Positions 17,670-25,159 of a DNA stretch of 64,000 bases are shown piece after piece. The notes beneath the pieces were generated by a model, which was not told the DNA's origin, made no database searches, and saw nothing but the letters and a program-made list of their open reading frames with translations. The translations under genes and the position numbers were made by a program. The stretch comes from JBGQBN01 sp041494805 (GTDB lineage: Bacteria > Acidobacteriota > Terriglobia > Terriglobales > Acidobacteriaceae): the NCBI GenBank assembly GCA_041494805.1, contig JBGQBN010000005.1:66137-130136 (forward strand), read 5' to 3'. Positions within the stretch are counted from its first letter, which is position 1, and each line of letters opens with the position of its first letter.

Positions 17670-17721
17670 CTTTACCTGATATTCCTGAAGTAAAGATACA
17701 CAATTTTACGCACTTGGTCAA
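17670..17721 (-). promoter_or_regulatory. vapBC promoter with overlapping inverted repeat
   Basis: On the reverse strand TTGACC (17716-17721) and TATCTT (17693-17698) are separated by exactly 17 bases, a good sigma-70-type promoter. An inverted repeat, CTTTAC at 17670-17675 and GTAAAG at 17690-17695, overlaps the -10 box, where an AbrB-type antitoxin could bind and autorepress. Confidence 0.45.
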
Positions 17722-17790
17722 CCCCCATTTCAGGAGACCGCAAACCAGCCACCGCTGTTTCGACCGCAGTAGAAGCCGCGTAGACGTGGA

Positions 17791-17818
17791 GTAGAGACGT
17801 AGCTTGCTACGTCTCTAC
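17791..17818. repeat. Perfect 13-bp inverted repeat
   Basis: GTAGAGACGTAGC, two bases, then its exact complement. The GTAG opening and the tight loop are typical of bacterial REP palindromes. It lies between vapBC and the broken tricorn gene and may also act as a terminator for the latter. Confidence 0.5.
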
Positions 17819-17831
17819 CGGAATGAAAAAA

Positions 17832-18447
17832 CTACTTCGCCCCCAACCCATCGTTCTTGTGATAATTCGAATACGGCGGCCTCACATACTCCGGCAGCGG
17901 ATGCTGCTTCAACAAATCCAGAACCACCTCCACCGCCTTCTCCAACTGCGGATCATGTCCCTGGCGCACCATCTGCGGATCAAGTTCCACGTCATAGTCC
18001 GGCGGAATGCCGTGGTTCTCCACTTCCCAGTCCCCGTTCAATCCATAGAGAGCCCATCGCGGCGCGGTACCGTGCGGAGTTGAACAAGATCTTCTTTCCG
18101 TCCGGCGTCCAGCCCACCACGTCGTCCTCCGCAGGATGATAAGTCAGCCGCCGTGGTTCGCCGCCGTCTGCAGCCACCACATAGACATCGCGGTTGCCGT
18201 CATACTCCCCGGTAAACGCAACTTGCGTCCCGTCCGGAGAGAAGTGCGGATCAGTCTCCACTCCAATGCCGGAAGTCAGCCGGCGTGCATCTCCGCCATC
18301 CCGCCCGGCAATCCACAGATCGCCCGCATAGTTGAACACGATCTGGGTCTTGCTCACGCTAGGTTCACGCAGCAACAGAGGTTTGTCAGTTTGGGCCAGG
18401 CAGATTACGGCGAACAGCACAAGAAATGCAGGAAAGACTCTGCGCAT
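17832..18447 (-). pseudogene. Tricorn-like protease with large internal deletion
   Basis: Two ends of one gene in different frames. The 5' part (18447 to about 18070) encodes a signal peptide (MRRVFPAFLVLFAVICLA) and the first propeller blades (HFSPDGTQVAFTG, WTPDGKKILFNSA). The 3' part (about 18060 to 17832) encodes NGDWEVENHGIPPDYDVELD and RQGHDPQLEKAVEV, the very end of the S41 protease domain of tricorn. Bacterial tricorn homologues are over 1,000 residues; about 200 remain, so roughly 2.5 kb is missing and the junction near 18060-18070 is out of frame. PDZ and catalytic regions are gone, so the product cannot be active. Confidence 0.82.
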
Positions 18448-18637
18448 CTTCGGCTCCGGAAAGAAAGTGGACCCGGAATCTTAGTGCGTGGGCGCTACAA
18501 GGGTCAACCGCCGAGGGCGGAAGAAGTCTGACGGCAGGGGAGAGCAGCGTCCGAACAGAACACTGCCAGGCTGTGAACCACTCAGCTAACAGCAGCGACC
18601 TCTTAAACCCCAAAGGTCGACAAGAGCGCAGAGAAAT

Positions 18638-19885
18638 CTATTCTCGCCGCTTGCCCTTCCCCGGCAACCCGGCCGGATTCTCATGCGTCCGCTCGCGGAA
18701 GGTACCTCTCAGTCCGGTCGCCAGAGAAACACTCGCCTCCCCGAATTTGTCGCGCAAGCGGTCAGCCACCGAGAGCGCCTGCTCCCAGCGTTTGCGCCGC
18801 TCGCCATCCAGCAGGTTCCCTTGATCGGTTTGGCCCTCGAATGATGATGCATGTACTCCGAGCAAGCGCACCTGCGCACCCTTGCGCCAGTTCTTGCGGA
18901 ACAAGCCGCGCACCTGCTCGAAGATTTCCGTGTCAAGCTGCGTGGGAGCAGGCACGGTGTGGGCCCGGGTGATGGTAGTGAAATCCTTGTAACGCAGCTT
19001 GAGTTGGATGGTCCGCGCGTGCAGTCCGCCTTCCCGCAAGCGGCGGCCCACCATTTCGCAAAGCCGCATCAGGGTAGATTCCAACTGCTCCGGGTCGGCG
19101 GTGTCCTCGTTGTAGGTGTGCTCGTGACTGATGGACTTGGCCTCCGTATCGGCGCCAACTTCCGTATCGAACCATCCGCCCGCATCTTCCCCGCGCGCTT
19201 TCCCGGCCAGCGCCAGCCCCCACTTTCCGAAGTGTTCCTCAAGAAAGGAATCATCAAAGCGCCCGAGGTCGCCCACCTTGCGAATGTCCAATGCCTGCAG
19301 GTTCTGCTCGGTCACCTTCCCCACCCCGGGAATGTCGCGCACGTCGAGCGGCGCCAGAAACTTCGCCTCCTGCCCCGGCACCACCCACAGCACCCCGTTC
19401 GGCTTGGCCTTCGCCGACGAAACCTTCGCCACCAGTCGCGACACGCCGATCCCCACAGAGCAGTTGAGTTGTGTCTCCGACTTCATTCTCTGGTGCAGGC
19501 TGTGCGCCGCACGCAGCGGTGGGCCATGCAACCGTTCGGTGCCAGTCATGTCCAGATAGGCTTCATCGATGGACGCCATCTCCACCAGGGGTGAAAACGA
19601 GGTCAGCACCCGGTGGACTTTTGCGGAGCACTCACGATAGCGCTCCGGATGCCCGTCCACGAAGATGGCCTGTGGACAGAGTTTTGCCGCGGTGCGAAGC
19701 GGCATTGCAGAATGCACGCCGAACTTCCGCGCCTCGTACGACGCCGCCGAAACCACGCCCCGTTCGTTGCGCTGCCCTCCCACGACCACGGCTTTGCCTT
19801 TCAACGATGGATTGAACAATTCCTCCACCGACACGAAGAAGGCATCCATGTCAACGTGAAAGATGGTTTTTCCGGCAGGAAGCAT
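18638..19885 (-). CDS. dinB: DNA polymerase IV (Y family)
   Basis: A 415-residue translesion polymerase. Metal-binding motif FHVDMDAFFVSVEE is at residues 9-22 and the second catalytic motif ASIDEAYLDMTG at about 103-114; YEARKFGVHSAMPL is the fingers signature. Helix-hairpin-helix sequence RDIPGVGKVTEQNL and a C-terminal little-finger domain follow. It synthesises across lesions in the cytoplasm at the cost of fidelity. It is slightly longer than E. coli DinB because of a basic tail. No LexA box was recognised upstream. Confidence 0.95.
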   Translation of the reverse strand: MLPAGKTIFHVDMDAFFVSVEELFNPSLKGKAVVVGGQRNERGVVSAASYEARKFGVHSAMPLRTAAKLCPQAIFVDGHPERYRECSAKVHRVLTSFSPLVEMASIDEAYLDMTGTERLHGPPLRAAHSLHQRMKSETQLNCSVGIGVSRLVAKVSSAKAKPNGVLWVVPGQEAKFLAPLDVRDIPGVGKVTEQNLQALDIRKVGDLGRFDDSFLEEHFGKWGLALAGKARGEDAGGWFDTEVGADTEAKSISHEHTYNEDTADPEQLESTLMRLCEMVGRRLREGGLHARTIQLKLRYKDFTTITRAHTVPAPTQLDTEIFEQVRGLFRKNWRKGAQVRLLGVHASSFEGQTDQGNLLDGERRKRWEQALSVADRLRDKFGEASVSLATGLRGTFRERTHENPAGLPGKGKRRE

Positions 19886-19998
19886 GTCAGGGAACCGCGC
19901 CTGATTTTATCAAGCGGCCCGCCCCGGCGGTTGCAGAAAAACACATTACACAAATTCCCCTCGGGGAGGGGAGCACTCGTGTGTTTCTGGCTCGGCGG

Positions 19999-21492
19999 TT
20001 AGGCCGGCTGCAGCTGGCCCGCGGTCGCTGCCACAGGAGCTGCCGCCCCACGCGCCTGGCGTACGCGCTCGTAAACCCGAACGTACTCTTTGGCGGACGC
20101 ATTCCAGGAGAAGTCTTTGTTCATGCCATTGCGCATCAGCACCTGCCAGGAGGTCTGATCGCGGAAAGCCTGCAACGCCTGCTTGATGGTCAGCAAAAGC
20201 GCTTCCCCGTTGTACTCAGTGAACTTGAAGCCGGTGCCCTTGCCGCTGCGGGCGTTCCAGGGCTCGATGGTGTCGTCCAACCCACCCGTGGCCCGCACGA
20301 TGGGCACAGTCCCGTACTTCAGGCTGTAGATCTGGTTCAATCCGCAGGGTTCGTATTTCGAGGGCATGAGGAACATGTCACTGCCCGCTTCGACCTTGTG
20401 CGCAATCGCGTTGTCATACGCAACCTTGAGCGCGATCTTTTGCGGAAACAGTTTGTTGAGGCGCAGGAACATTTCTTCGTACTGCTTGTCGCCGTTGCCC
20501 AGGGCGACGACGATCATATCTTCGCGCGCCAGCCGGTCCATGATCTGCGCGATCAGGTCGAACCCCTTCTGTGCCGCGAACCGCGAGACGATGCCGATCA
20601 CCGGCAGCCGAAGGTCAGCCTTGGTCACCCCGAACGTGGCCAGCAGGTCCTGCTTGCACTTGCTTTTGCCGGTCAGATCCTCGGGCGAATATTTGGCCGC
20701 GATGAACTTGTCAGCCTGCGGGCTCCATTCGTTGTAATCCACGCCGTTCAAGATTCCGGTGACGGTTGACGCGCGGTCGCGTAGCACGCCTTCCAAGCCA
20801 AAACCAAATTCTGTAGTCTGGATCTCCTGGCCGTACTTGCGGCTCACGGTAGTGATGAAATCGGAGTACACCAGCGCCCCTTTGAGAAAATTCACGTTGC
20901 CGAAGAATTCCATCTTGGAGATGGTGAGCAGGTCCCAGGGCAGCGTGAGCAGCGGCAGCGTGTCGGGCGGGAACTGGCCCTGGTATCCCATATTATGAAT
21001 GGTGAAGACGGTGCCCACCTCGCGGAAGGCCGGGTCCTCGGCATATTGCGTCCGCAACAGCACCGGCACCAGAGCCGACTGCCAGTCGTGGCAGTGGAAG
21101 ACGTGCGGTGTTCCCAGAATTTTTGAGGCCTCGAGCACGGCACGCGAAAACAGCGCGAATCGCTCCGCGTTGTCGGGATAGTCTCCGGCCGCTGTACCGT
21201 AGAGCGCATCCCGGTCGAAGTAAGGCGGATAGTCCACGAAGTAGAAACGCACCCCGGACTGGTTGCCGGCGGTGACCACCGAGCAGAACCGGTAACGGTC
21301 GTCAAACGGCACTGTGATGCTGCGCACCACGGTCTGCGGATCCGCCAGCTTGGTCTGGCGATAGCGGGGAAGATATACGCTCACCTGGTGTCCAGCCGAG
21401 GCCAGCGCGTAGGGCAGGGCGCCCACTACGTCCGCCAATCCTCCGGTCTTGGAAAAAGGCACGCATTCCGACGCGGCAAAGGCAATATGCAT
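19999..21492 (-). CDS. glgA: Glycogen synthase (ADP-glucose type)
   Basis: A 497-residue GT5 enzyme from ATG 21492. The frame is open upstream but homology starts at MHIAFAASECVPFSKTGGLADVV, which holds the ADP-glucose-binding KTGGL motif. The C-terminal half has GIVSRFAAQKGFDL, then PSKYEPCGLNQIYSLKYGT, the E-x7-E-type donor-site motif. It elongates alpha-1,4-glucan from ADP-glucose. The length is typical. Other glg genes are not in the window. It is divergent from rsmA, with a small hairpin in the gap. Confidence 0.95.
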   Translation of the reverse strand: MHIAFAASECVPFSKTGGLADVVGALPYALASAGHQVSVYLPRYRQTKLADPQTVVRSITVPFDDRYRFCSVVTAGNQSGVRFYFVDYPPYFDRDALYGTAAGDYPDNAERFALFSRAVLEASKILGTPHVFHCHDWQSALVPVLLRTQYAEDPAFREVGTVFTIHNMGYQGQFPPDTLPLLTLPWDLLTISKMEFFGNVNFLKGALVYSDFITTVSRKYGQEIQTTEFGFGLEGVLRDRASTVTGILNGVDYNEWSPQADKFIAAKYSPEDLTGKSKCKQDLLATFGVTKADLRLPVIGIVSRFAAQKGFDLIAQIMDRLAREDMIVVALGNGDKQYEEMFLRLNKLFPQKIALKVAYDNAIAHKVEAGSDMFLMPSKYEPCGLNQIYSLKYGTVPIVRATGGLDDTIEPWNARSGKGTGFKFTEYNGEALLLTIKQALQAFRDQTSWQVLMRNGMNKDFSWNASAKEYVRVYERVRQARGAAAPVAATAGQLQPA

Positions 21493-21550
21493 GAAAACAA
21501 CTCCTCCAAAGTATGAGCCCGCTTCCTCCGGCACACGCTATCATAGGGAC

Positions 21551-21566
21551 GTGCCGCTTGCGGCAC
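21551..21566. repeat. Short GTGCCGC hairpin
   Basis: GTGCCGC, two bases, then GCGGCAC: a seven-pair hairpin between divergent glgA and rsmA, so it is not a terminator for either. It resembles the core of the GGCACG repeats at 35.0 and 57.0 kb. Confidence 0.3.
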
Positions 21567-21637
21567 GCCACTTTCTGGCCATCAGAACTCGCGGGATGAA
21601 GTATCCAGTTTAACTGCCGGGAAGAAAGAGGGTCAAC

Positions 21638-22504
21638 GTGCCAAAAGTCTCTGCCTCACGCAGCAGCCGCAATCACAAGCCCAAACTGGGGCAGCATTTT
21701 CTGGCAGACCCGGCCGCCGCGCTCCGCATCATCGAGGCCTTGGGAGACATTTCCCAGAGCACGGTTCTCGAAATCGGGCCCGGCCGCGGCGCGCTCACTT
21801 CCCTGCTCGCCAAGCGGGCCCGCCGCCTGATCGCCATTGAACTGGACCGGGTGCTGGCGGCCCAGCTGCGCATGAATTTTGCCTTGGCGCCAAACGTGGA
21901 AATCATCGAAGGCGATATCCTCGCCATCGATTTCGATACCCTGTTCGGACCCAAGCCGGGAAGCACGCGTCCCGGAATGACACAGGCCCCGGAAGCCGTG
22001 CGCGTCGTGGGCAATCTTCCCTACTTCATTACTTCCGATATTCTGCTGCGCCTGTTCGCCTATCGAAAGTATTTTGAAACCATCGTGCTGATGGTGCAAC
22101 GCGAGGTGGCCGACCGGCTGGCGGCACGGCCGGGCAGAAGCGACTACGGGCTGCTTTCAGCGACGGCCCAGCTTTACGCCCGGGTGGAAAAGTTGTTTAC
22201 CCTTCCGCCGACTGCGTTTTCGCCGCCTCCGAAAGTGCAGTCCAGCGTGGTCCGATTTACAATTGCGCCGCAGGTGGAGAGCTTGCGCGTGCCCGAAGAG
22301 GCTTTTGTTACCTTTCTCAAGCTGTCCTTCGGACAGAAGCGAAAGACTTTGTGGAACAATCTGAAATCTCAGTATCAGCCGAAAAACTTGCGCGCCGCCC
22401 TGGACCGGACGGGAGTGAAACCCACCGTACGCGCGGAAGCCTTGTCACTGGAGAAAAGCGCGGCGTTGTTCCGGGCGCTGTCCGACGGTAGCGCGCCGGA
22501 CTGA
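21638..22504 (+). CDS. rsmA: 16S rRNA adenine dimethyltransferase (KsgA)
   Basis: A 288-residue SAM-dependent methyltransferase that dimethylates two adjacent adenines near the 3' end of 16S rRNA. SAM motif VLEIGPGRGALTSLL is at about residues 43-57, acidic loop EGDILAIDF, and catalytic NLPYFITS near 126. The LGQHFL opening is typical. The start is the GTG at 21638 after GAAAGAGGG. The C-terminal helical domain is complete. It is followed by the MEMO gene after 51 bases. Confidence 0.95.
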   Translation: MPKVSASRSSRNHKPKLGQHFLADPAAALRIIEALGDISQSTVLEIGPGRGALTSLLAKRARRLIAIELDRVLAAQLRMNFALAPNVEIIEGDILAIDFDTLFGPKPGSTRPGMTQAPEAVRVVGNLPYFITSDILLRLFAYRKYFETIVLMVQREVADRLAARPGRSDYGLLSATAQLYARVEKLFTLPPTAFSPPPKVQSSVVRFTIAPQVESLRVPEEAFVTFLKLSFGQKRKTLWNNLKSQYQPKNLRAALDRTGVKPTVRAEALSLEKSAALFRALSDGSAPD

Positions 22505-22555
22505 GCGGAAACCGGCTTCGCCCGCCTTCGGGGCAGAAGGGAGGCGACCATAATC

Positions 22556-23368
22556 ATGAGCGCGACCCTACGCCATCCCGCCGTCGCCGGACGCTTCTAT
22601 CCGCGCGACTCTGATGCCCTCCTCGCCGACGTGCAGACCTACCTCTCACCCAGCCAGAAAACGGATTCCGCGCTGGGCTGTGTGGTGCCCCACGCCGGCT
22701 ACATCTATTCCGGACACGTCGCCGGCGCGGTCTTCGCCCGAGTGAACGTCCCGCGCCGCTGCATCCTGCTGTGCCCCAACCATACCGGCAAGGGACATCC
22801 GCTCGCCATCATGAGCCAGGGCGCGTGGCAGACGCCGCTCGGCCCGGTGCCGATTGATTCCGCGTTGGCGGAGACGCTCGCCCAACGCTTCCCACTCCTG
22901 CACGAGGACGCCGAGGCGCACCGCACCGAACACGCCGCCGAGGTGCAGTTGCCCTTCCTGCTGACGCGCCGTCCGGATATCACTTTTGTGCCGATTGCGC
23001 TGGGCACGGGTCAGTTCGAGGTTCTGGAGGCATTGGGCAGCGCAATCGCCGATGCCGTGGCCGCGCAAGCTGAACCCGTGTTGCTCATCGCTTCCAGCGA
23101 CATGAATCACTACGAGAACGACCGCATCACCCGGGAGAAAGACCACAAAGCCATCGACCGCATCCTCGCGCTTGACCCACGCGGCCTCTTCGACGTAGTA
23201 ATCCAGGAAGAAATCAGCATGTGCGGCTTCGGTCCGACCGTAGCCATGCTCACCGCAGCCAAACGCTTGGGAGCGACCTCAGCGGAGTTGATCAAGTACG
23301 CCACTTCGGGAGACGTGTCAGGCGATCGCGAGATGGTGGTGGGGTACGCCGGGGTGGTGGTGCGGTAG
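22556..23368 (+). CDS. amrB: MEMO1-family protein (AmmeMemoRadiSam system protein B)
   Basis: A 270-residue cytoplasmic protein of the MEMO family, related in fold to class III extradiol dioxygenases. Metal-site residues are visible in VPHAGYIYSG, CPNHTGKG and DMNHYEND, plus the conserved cysteine in SMCGFGP. In many bacteria it is encoded with an AMMECR1-domain protein and a radical SAM enzyme; neither is adjacent here. Human MEMO binds copper and affects redox chemistry, but the bacterial role is uncertain. It sits directly before two parS-like sites. Confidence 0.9.
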   Translation: MSATLRHPAVAGRFYPRDSDALLADVQTYLSPSQKTDSALGCVVPHAGYIYSGHVAGAVFARVNVPRRCILLCPNHTGKGHPLAIMSQGAWQTPLGPVPIDSALAETLAQRFPLLHEDAEAHRTEHAAEVQLPFLLTRRPDITFVPIALGTGQFEVLEALGSAIADAVAAQAEPVLLIASSDMNHYENDRITREKDHKAIDRILALDPRGLFDVVIQEEISMCGFGPTVAMLTAAKRLGATSAELIKYATSGDVSGDREMVVGYAGVVVR

Positions 23369-23390
23369 GCGCTCTGCAAAAGTTGAGTAA

Positions 23391-23406
23391 TGTTCCACGT
23401 GGAACA
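23391..23406. other. parS-like centromere site 1
   Basis: TGTTCCACGTGGAACA, a perfect 16-base palindrome matching the bacterial chromosomal parS consensus TGTTNCACGTGNAACA at every fixed position. It is intergenic, 22 bases after the MEMO gene. Confidence 0.8.
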
Positions 23407-23425
23407 CTGGTGCAAATTGAAGAAG

Positions 23426-23441
23426 TGTTCCACGTGGAACA
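23426..23441. other. parS-like centromere site 2
   Basis: A second identical TGTTCCACGTGGAACA palindrome, 35 bases from the first (start to start). The pair would load ParB, the partner of ParA and SMC in chromosome segregation. Chance occurrence of two exact copies this close is very unlikely. Confidence 0.8.
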
Positions 23442-23598
23442 TTGGTGACGAATCTGCTTATAGCTTCCAGATATTATTTTATGCCCGATTGGTTGTAGGG
23501 ATTGGAGTTAGGCGGATGCCGGAATGTCGGCAGTGGGTGCCGGGCACCTCGGCACCTAGGGAACGACGTAGGTGCGGCTTCGGTCGGCGGTTCCGCCG

Positions 23599-24984
23599 TC
23601 ACTGGATGATCTGCGTAATTGGTTTGCCCATATTAGGGTTGAAGTTGGGGTCGCCGGAATACTTGGTGCGGATGGTGTGGGTCCCCAAGCTCAGGCTCGA
23701 AGTCGTAAAGCTGGCCTGGCCGCTCGGATCCAGCGGTACGGTGGCCAGGATGGTTGCGCCATCGGCGAAGGCGATCTTGCCGGTGGGAATAGTCTGGACC
23801 AGGCTAGGCGCGACGGTCGCGGTGAAGGTGACGGATTGGCCCACAGGTGCGGGATTTTCCGAACTGGCGGTAGCCACAAAGGTGCCGCCGGAGTTCATTA
23901 GTACGGATACGTTGTTGGTGCTGAGGTTTGCGACGGCTAGATCAATCGCCCGATCATGGTTGAGATCGGCTGCAGCAACCCCGTATGCGCCGAGTTCGGC
24001 GCCGAATTGACGCGCTGACTGAAAACTGCCATCGCCCTTGCCCAACAGAACAGTCACGCTGCCGTGTTCGGCATTGGACACTGCTACAACCAAGTCCAGG
24101 TTGCCGTCGCCATTGACATCGGCCGCCACCGCCGACCCTGGAAACGTGCCTACCTGATAATCTGTTCCGGCCTGAAAGCTACCGTCCCCATTTCCCAACA
24201 GGACGGTTATGTTGTGCACACTGTACGAAATGACCAGGTCCAATTTGCCGTCGTTGTTCAAGTCAGCCAGAGTAGCAAAGAAGGCGAACCCGGACAGAGG
24301 AAAACTGGTGGCGGGCTGAAAGGTGCCGTCGCCGTTGCCTAACAGCACGCTCCCGCTGAAGTTGAAATCAGCTACCACCAAGTCGGGCTTTCCGTCTCCA
24401 TTCAGGTCACCGATCGCGACGGATTCTGGATTGCCCCCCGCGTCATAGTCTACTGCGTCCTGAAACGTGCCATCGCCGTTGCCGATCAGCACCGCGACGT
24501 TAGCCCCGCTGGCATTGGCGACGGCGAGATCCAGTTTGCCGTCACCGTTCAGGTCAGCCATGCCGATCGACACGGGACCCGATATGCCACTGGAATAGTC
24601 CAGGGGTGGTTTGAACCCCTTGCCGTTATTGTTAAGCAGGATACTGACTTTGTTGCCGTTTGTGACAACCAAATCGGACCAGCCATCGCGGTCGAGATCG
24701 CCTGCAGCCATAGCCGCCGGACTCGCACTGAGTGCGAATGACCGTCCAGTTCGAAAAGTCCCGTCGCCAGCGCCCAAGAAGAGAGTTACGGAGTTGCTGC
24801 TGGAATTGAGGACGCACAGATCGGGCCTACCATCCCCGTTGAAATCGGCGACGACAACCGAAACAGGCCTAGTACCTGTGCCATAGTTCACAGCGGGCAG
24901 AAATCCACGTGCATGGGAGTAACTGGACACTCCTACTAACATTAGAAGAACCGCGAACTTGAACACACGGGGCAAGCGGAGCAT
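23599..24984 (-). CDS. Secreted FG-GAP/VCBS-repeat protein with Ig-like C-terminal domain
   Basis: A 461-residue exported protein. The signal peptide (RVFKFAVLLMLVGVSSYSHA) is followed by about seven repeats with the calcium-binding core DxNGDGxxD: DFNGDGRPDLCVLN, DLNGDGKLDLAVAN, DLNGDGKPDLVVAD, DLNNDGKLDLVIS and DVNGDGNLDLVVA among them, giving an integrin-alpha-like propeller. The last ~95 residues (NPAPVGQSVTFTATVAP, IPTGKIAFADG) form a bacterial Ig-like domain. Such proteins act in adhesion or surface binding; the partner is unknown. Transcription runs towards the parS pair. Confidence 0.88.
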   Translation of the reverse strand: MLRLPRVFKFAVLLMLVGVSSYSHARGFLPAVNYGTGTRPVSVVVADFNGDGRPDLCVLNSSSNSVTLFLGAGDGTFRTGRSFALSASPAAMAAGDLDRDGWSDLVVTNGNKVSILLNNNGKGFKPPLDYSSGISGPVSIGMADLNGDGKLDLAVANASGANVAVLIGNGDGTFQDAVDYDAGGNPESVAIGDLNGDGKPDLVVADFNFSGSVLLGNGDGTFQPATSFPLSGFAFFATLADLNNDGKLDLVISYSVHNITVLLGNGDGSFQAGTDYQVGTFPGSAVAADVNGDGNLDLVVAVSNAEHGSVTVLLGKGDGSFQSARQFGAELGAYGVAAADLNHDRAIDLAVANLSTNNVSVLMNSGGTFVATASSENPAPVGQSVTFTATVAPSLVQTIPTGKIAFADGATILATVPLDPSGQASFTTSSLSLGTHTIRTKYSGDPNFNPNMGKPITQIIQ

Positions 24985-25159
24985 AACACTGCCTCCTCCG
25001 GCGAACTACGGCCCGGGGCGCGACTGCCAAGGGGGGAAGAACTCTCAGGTGGCGCAGACCCACTACCGATACGCCAACGCACTGTATAGCATAATCACCC
25101 ACCCCGTCAAGTTTAACGGCTAGGGGTGCGAACGTCTCTCCCCCGTCTCCCGCCTTTCG

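Noticed and set aside
23390..24010. Plus-strand open frame starting MFHVEH
   Set aside because: The start is the parS palindrome read as codons, and the rest is antisense to the VCBS-repeat gene.
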